A stretch of 64,000 nucleotides of DNA, taken from contig JAEDIW010000004.1 in the NCBI GenBank assembly GCA_016296655.1, positions 1 to 64,000 of the forward strand, given 5' to 3'. This document shows, piece after piece, positions 60,565 to 64,000 of the stretch. Every line of letters starts with the position of its first letter. Positions within the stretch are counted from its first letter, which is position 1. Both the position numbers and the translations under genes were made by a program. The notes beneath the pieces are model-generated. The model was given only the letters and a program-made list of their open reading frames with translations. It was not told where the DNA came from and made no database searches. Origin of the DNA: Treponema sp. GTDB taxonomy: Bacteria > Spirochaetota > Spirochaetia > Treponematales > Treponemataceae.

Positions 60565-62337
60565 ATGAGTGAATTTTTACAAGTTTTTTGTATTCTTTTT
60601 TCAGCAGCGATGTTTTTTCTGGGAATTCCCAATGATTTTTTCAAATTCGGCTCTCCAGTAATAGGATTCATAGCATTGATTCCTTTTTACATTTCAATGA
60701 AAAATGCCCGTTCATGGAAAAATGGCGCTGTCCTGGGATTTCTGCATGCAACTTTTGTTCATATTCTGTCAAGTTCCTGGCTTTCAAATTTCAAGGACTT
60801 TGCAGTTTTTACGCTTGGGGCTTCTGCTGCTGGAACAGGAGTAATCGGAGCATTTTTTGGCTCAGTGCTTTATTTTTCATTCTGCAGGCAGATTTTTTCA
60901 GAAGAGCTTATTTTTCAGGACTTGCAGGAGGATTTCTGCAGACATAATAAAGCATGCAGTTTTTTCAGGTATTTTTCAGTTTCAGAAACAACCGTCAGGA
61001 CAGTTTTCTTTGCATCTGTATGGACTTTATGGGAATGGACTAAATCAAATGGATTTTTAGGCTATCCGTGGGGTACTCTTCCCATGACAGCCTACAGATA
61101 CAAAAGCATTATACAGATTGCTGATATAACAGGAACTTACGGCATAACATTCCTTTTAGCTCTTTTTTCTGCAAATGCAGCAGAATTCATTCTGTTTACC
61201 AGTAAAGACAATTGTGACAAATGCAGAAATAAAAATCCACTGAAAAACTTACCAAAACCGCTAAAACATTCAATGCTTTTATGCATAGTTCTGCTTGCTT
61301 CAGCGCATTTTTACGGATTCCATCAATATTCAAAAATCCGTACACCTGAAAAATTCCTTGATGTACTGATTGTTCAGCAAAACACTGATCCGTGGACCGG
61401 TCAGAATGACTTAAAATCAATTCGAACTTCGCAGAAACTCTGTACGGAAAAACTGAATGAAAAAAATCCATTTACAAACCGGATACTCAGCAAACCTGAC
61501 TTAATCGTATGGAGCGAAGCTGTCCTAAGATATCCATTTCCGCAGGGAGAAAATTATTATTCAAATACACCTCCAGAAAATCCACTTCTTGAATACATAG
61601 ACAAAACAAATGTTCCGTTCATAATAGGAGCCCCATACACAATCGACAGAAAAAACAGGCTTTTCGGTAATGCAGCTGTTTTAATCGATGCTTCAGGCAA
61701 TTTCAAAGGAGCCTACTGTAAAATTCACCTGGTACCGTTTGCAGAAGTCATTCCAGGCATAGAATTCAGCTGGGTCAGAAATGCAATGAAAAGCATGGTT
61801 GGTTTTTCAAACGGATGGCAGGCGGGAAATCAGTACACGCTTTTTGAAGTAAATGCCAGAGCGAACCCGAATTTCAGGCCAATTGCCCCAATCGTATACG
61901 CAGAAAAAAAATCAACTCCTCGGCCAACAGTAAAATTCTGCACACCTATATGCTTTGAAGATGCGTTTCCATCAGTATGCAGAAAACTTTCGCAGTCTGG
62001 AGCCGAACTGTTCGTAAATCTTACGGATGACTCCTGGTCACTTACATCCTATGCAGAATACCAGCATTTTGTCATAGCAGCCATGCGTTCAATTGAATTC
62101 CGAAAGACAATGATTCGTTCAACAAATTCTGGATACTCTGCAGTAATTGACCCTGCAGGCAGAATACTCAAGGATTTGCCGCTCTTTGAACAGGCAGCCA
62201 TGCGCTGTACAGTGCCAGTCTATCAGAATCAAACCACGGTTTTTGAAAAATTTGGATTTCTGTTTACGTTCTTATGCCTGATTTTTGCAGTTCTGGTTTT
62301 TGGACAAAAAAAATCAGCCGTCAATGCGCGATACTAG
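60565..62337 (+). CDS. lnt: apolipoprotein N-acyltransferase
   Basis: It N-acylates the Cys of mature lipoproteins at the inner membrane. About six to eight membrane helices occupy the N-terminal half (GWPWGTLPMTAYRYKSIIQIA-type family sequence: NGFLGYPWGTLPMTAYR), then a CN-hydrolase domain. The catalytic triad is Glu318 (WSEAVLRYP), Lys386 (YCKIHLVPFAEVIPG) and Cys463 (TPICFEDAFP), all present. 590 residues, normal. Several lipoproteins in the window would be its substrates. The last codons (AsnAlaArgTyr, TAG) run 13 bp into the oppositely oriented tRNA-Val gene. Confidence 0.94.
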   Translation: MSEFLQVFCILFSAAMFFLGIPNDFFKFGSPVIGFIALIPFYISMKNARSWKNGAVLGFLHATFVHILSSSWLSNFKDFAVFTLGASAAGTGVIGAFFGSVLYFSFCRQIFSEELIFQDLQEDFCRHNKACSFFRYFSVSETTVRTVFFASVWTLWEWTKSNGFLGYPWGTLPMTAYRYKSIIQIADITGTYGITFLLALFSANAAEFILFTSKDNCDKCRNKNPLKNLPKPLKHSMLLCIVLLASAHFYGFHQYSKIRTPEKFLDVLIVQQNTDPWTGQNDLKSIRTSQKLCTEKLNEKNPFTNRILSKPDLIVWSEAVLRYPFPQGENYYSNTPPENPLLEYIDKTNVPFIIGAPYTIDRKNRLFGNAAVLIDASGNFKGAYCKIHLVPFAEVIPGIEFSWVRNAMKSMVGFSNGWQAGNQYTLFEVNARANPNFRPIAPIVYAEKKSTPRPTVKFCTPICFEDAFPSVCRKLSQSGAELFVNLTDDSWSLTSYAEYQHFVIAAMRSIEFRKTMIRSTNSGYSAVIDPAGRILKDLPLFEQAAMRCTVPVYQNQTTVFEKFGFLFTFLCLIFAVLVFGQKKSAVNARY

Positions 62338-62398
62338 AATCGAACTAGTGACCCCAAGCGTGTCATGCTTGTACTCTAACCAACTGAGCTAATCGCGC
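62325..62398 (-). tRNA. tRNA-Val (GAC anticodon)
   Basis: Read on the minus strand, GCGCGAT / ATCGCGC form the 7-bp acceptor stem, GCTC/GAGT the D stem, CAAGC-atGACac-GCTTG the anticodon arm, and ACTAG-TTCGATT-CTAGT the T arm. The discriminator is A and CCA is not encoded. Anticodon GAC reads Val codons GUC and GUU. Length is 74 nt. All stems pair except one G-U in the D stem. Confidence 0.96.
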
Positions 62399-62420
62399 AT
62401 TCATTGCTGATGTGGAATGA

Positions 62421-62449
62421 ACAATATAAAAAATAAGAAAAATTGTCAA
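62421..62449 (-). promoter_or_regulatory. promoter of tRNA-Val
   Basis: TTGACA (62444-62449) and TATTGT (62421-62426) on the minus strand, 17 bp apart, ~20 nt upstream of the mature 5' end. Confidence 0.8.
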
Positions 62450-62460
62450 TCGTTTTCAGT

Positions 62461-62484
62461 GGCATTTTGGCCGGCATTTTGGCC
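62461..62484. repeat. perfect 12-bp tandem repeat
   Basis: ggcattttggcc twice in a row (62461-62472, 62473-62484) within the tRNA-nrdR spacer. Confidence 0.85.
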
Positions 62485-62613
62485 TCATGAAACAAATGAC
62501 AAAAATTTACCAAAGAAAATTTGTTTTCAGTTGAATATTCCATTGACTTTTTTTAATTCATAACATCAGCTTCCTCCTCCTGCAAAAAAATTCTTTTTTT
62601 TTCAAAATTCTAC

Positions 62614-62642
62614 TTGCCATATCATATTTAGTGTTATATAGT
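62614..62642 (+). promoter_or_regulatory. promoter of nrdR-nrdD
   Basis: TTGCCA (62614-62619) and TATAGT (62637-62642) are 17 bp apart. The -10 lies within the first NrdR-box-like site. A leader of ~100 nt precedes GTG 62747. Confidence 0.75.
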
Positions 62643-62677
62643 TTTCACAATACAAAAAAACACACTATATATAGTGA
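62629..62677 (+). promoter_or_regulatory. pair of NrdR-box-like operators
   Basis: Box 2 at 62662-62677 (acactatatatagtga) is close to the known ACACTATATATAGTGT consensus, and box 1 at 62629-62644 (tagtgttatatagttt) is a degenerate match. The 33-bp offset (about three helical turns) is typical for NrdR. It predicts repression of nrdR-nrdD when dATP is high, with autoregulation. Confidence 0.75.
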
Positions 62678-62746
62678 TATGAAATTCTACTGAATTCCAG
62701 TGTATTTCCATATCATTTATATAAATACCAAAAGTCGAGGAAAAAA

Positions 62747-63211
62747 GTGCGTTGTCCCTACTGCGGAAGCCTGGATGACAGGGTAATAGAATCAAGGACT
62801 ATGGCAAACGGAGAAACAATACGCAGACGCCGCGAATGTTTATCCTGTGGCTACAGATTTACAAGTTTTGAACGTGTTGATGAAAAACCTTTTATGGTTG
62901 TAAAACGTGACGGAAGGCGGCAGCCTTTTGATTCTTCAAAACTTTCCAAGGGCATTGAACGGGCTCTGGAGAAACGCCCTGTTTCAGCCTCCAGAATAGA
63001 AGCTTTAGTCAACGAGATAGAAGATGAAGCTATCATGCATGGTAAGACAACCAGAGAAATAAGCACTACCGAATTAGGCGAGCTGGTGCTTTCAAAACTG
63101 CATGAACTGGATAAGGTTGCCTATATCCGTTTTGCGTCAGTATACAGGCACTTTGAAGACTTAAATGAATTTATATCAGAAATAAACCGTTTTGGTGGGG
63201 GAAAAGAATGA
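62747..63211 (+). CDS. nrdR: transcriptional repressor NrdR
   Basis: A zinc-ribbon/ATP-cone regulator of ribonucleotide reductase genes. The zinc ribbon is MRCPYCGSLDDRVIESR (Cys3, Cys6) and ECLSCGYRF (Cys31, Cys34), followed by an ATP cone from about residue 49 (VVKRDGRRQPFDSSKL). Length 154 is normal. The start is GTG 62747, with GAGG 6 nt upstream. It is coupled to nrdD by an ATGA overlap. Confidence 0.95.
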   Translation: MRCPYCGSLDDRVIESRTMANGETIRRRRECLSCGYRFTSFERVDEKPFMVVKRDGRRQPFDSSKLSKGIERALEKRPVSASRIEALVNEIEDEAIMHGKTTREISTTELGELVLSKLHELDKVAYIRFASVYRHFEDLNEFISEINRFGGGKE

Positions 63212-64000
63212 GTGAAAGCAAGGATCAGGCTGTATTTCCAGAGTGGAGAAGTTTTTTAGGCAGCAGTAATTCAGAGTCAGCAAATTTTATCAAATCTGTT
63301 GTCAAACGATCTGGTGAAATTGCTGCTTACGACCGCAAAAAAATTGAAAAAGCTATCAACAAAGCCATTGAAGCCGTAGAAAAACATCCAGATTCAATCA
63401 AGGCAGAACATCTGACTGACTGTGTAGAAGAACACCTCAAACTTCTTCTGGCAGGACGCCGTGCCCATTCAATCCCTGCCATTGAAGAAATTCAGGACAT
63501 TGTAGAAACAGTTCTCATTGAAAACAAAGAAGTTGAAATTGCAAAGGCATATATTCTGTACCGTTCGCGCCATGAAAACATCCGTGACTCAAAAAAACTT
63601 ATGCTGGACATAAACACAACTATGGACGGCTACCTGTCTCAATCTGACTGGCGCGTAAACGAAAATGCAAACGTAAACTTTTCTCTTGGAGGGCTTATTC
63701 TCCACAACTCAGGAACAATTACAGCAAACTACTGGCTCAAAAATATTTACTCAAAGGAAATAGCGGAAGCACATCAGACAGCTGCATTCCACATCCATGA
63801 CCTTTCAATGTTTTCAGGATACTGTGCAGGCTGGTCTCTTCGTCAGCTCATCAGGGAAGGTCTTGGCGGAGTTCCCGGAAAAATTACATCAACACCAGCA
63901 ACTCACCTTTCAACTTTAATCAACCAGATTGTAAACTTTCTTGGTATTCTGCAGAATGAATGGGCTGGTGCTCAGGCTTTCAGTTCTTTTGACACATACC
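63208..64000 (+). CDS. nrdD: anaerobic ribonucleoside-triphosphate reductase, 3' part outside window
   Basis: The first 264 residues of the glycyl-radical reductase that makes dNTPs without oxygen. An ATP-cone (residues ~30-115: SVVKRSGEIAAYDRKKIEKA) precedes the catalytic domain beginning SLGGLILHNSG, with AFHIHDLSMFSGYC and WSLRQLIREG (typical NrdD). The glycyl-radical and Fe-S regions lie beyond the window. ATG 63208 overlaps the nrdR stop. Points to an anaerobe or facultative anaerobe. An activase gene nrdG is expected downstream. Confidence 0.93.
   Translation, partial: MSESKDQAVFPEWRSFLGSSNSESANFIKSVVKRSGEIAAYDRKKIEKAINKAIEAVEKHPDSIKAEHLTDCVEEHLKLLLAGRRAHSIPAIEEIQDIVETVLIENKEVEIAKAYILYRSRHENIRDSKKLMLDINTTMDGYLSQSDWRVNENANVNFSLGGLILHNSGTITANYWLKNIYSKEIAEAHQTAAFHIHDLSMFSGYCAGWSLRQLIREGLGGVPGKITSTPATHLSTLINQIVNFLGILQNEWAGAQAFSSFDTY

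Overview
The window looks like a low-GC (roughly 38-40% by eye) chromosome segment from a spirochaete, most likely a commensal or gut/rumen-type Treponema. The evidence is the gene set: paired DUF115/MptE-like proteins, lipoproteins with short lipoboxes, a spirochaete-type RpoZ, a eukaryote-like IleS, a diadenylate cyclase operon, an NHL/VWA secreted protein, duplicated long-chain acyl-CoA ligases, and outer-membrane barrels ending in Phe. The species cannot be fixed from sequence alone. No phage, CRISPR array, rRNA or intact insertion sequence is visible. About 60% of the genes are ordinary housekeeping genes.

Layout. 1-6177 (+): an operon of an acidic repeat protein (cut by the window edge), an unknown protein, two DUF115 proteins and a membrane protein with a degenerate GGDEF domain. 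6178-6562: a palindromic repeat copy and a decayed TnpB gene. 6563-18022 (-): TPR lipoprotein, uracil phosphoribosyltransferase, lipoprotein, ileS, a secreted unknown, and two acyl-CoA ligases. 18304-19497 (+): thiI. 19584-25610 (-): a glycolipid/surface cluster with two glycosyltransferases flanking two outer-membrane barrels. 25673-28660 (+): a family-4 uracil-DNA glycosylase and priA. 28697-37047 (-): truA, DUF2225, acpS, cdaR, cdaA, folP, dxs, a 28-residue ribosomal-type protein, miaA, rpoZ. 37284-42719 (+): recO, pyrimidine-nucleoside phosphorylase, recJ, M23 peptidase. 42724-46092 (-): a small membrane protein, ligA, trmB. 46140-46758: a dense array of palindromic repeats. 46807-60444: a divergent pair, then a polytopic membrane protein coupled to a 2027-residue DinB/outer-membrane fusion (+), facing an NHL/VWA protein, a TPR protein, surE and a galactokinase-like gene (-). 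60565-64000: lnt, tRNA-Val (on the - strand), and nrdR-nrdD under an NrdR-box promoter.

The points most worth a second look are these. (1) A complete DNA polymerase IV is fused in frame to a giant surface protein, with a signal-peptide-like segment buried at the junction and no canonical internal start. (2) A 167-bp tandem repeat is built of six successive hairpins, and its second half recurs identically 40 kb away. (3) In at least seven transcription units a -35 TTGCNN-type or -10 hexamer sits 6-9 nt upstream of the best start codon, which suggests widespread leaderless transcription. (4) A 28-residue basic protein of the bS22/AURKAIP1-COX24 type has its own promoter and terminator. All functional names are from motif reading without database searches.
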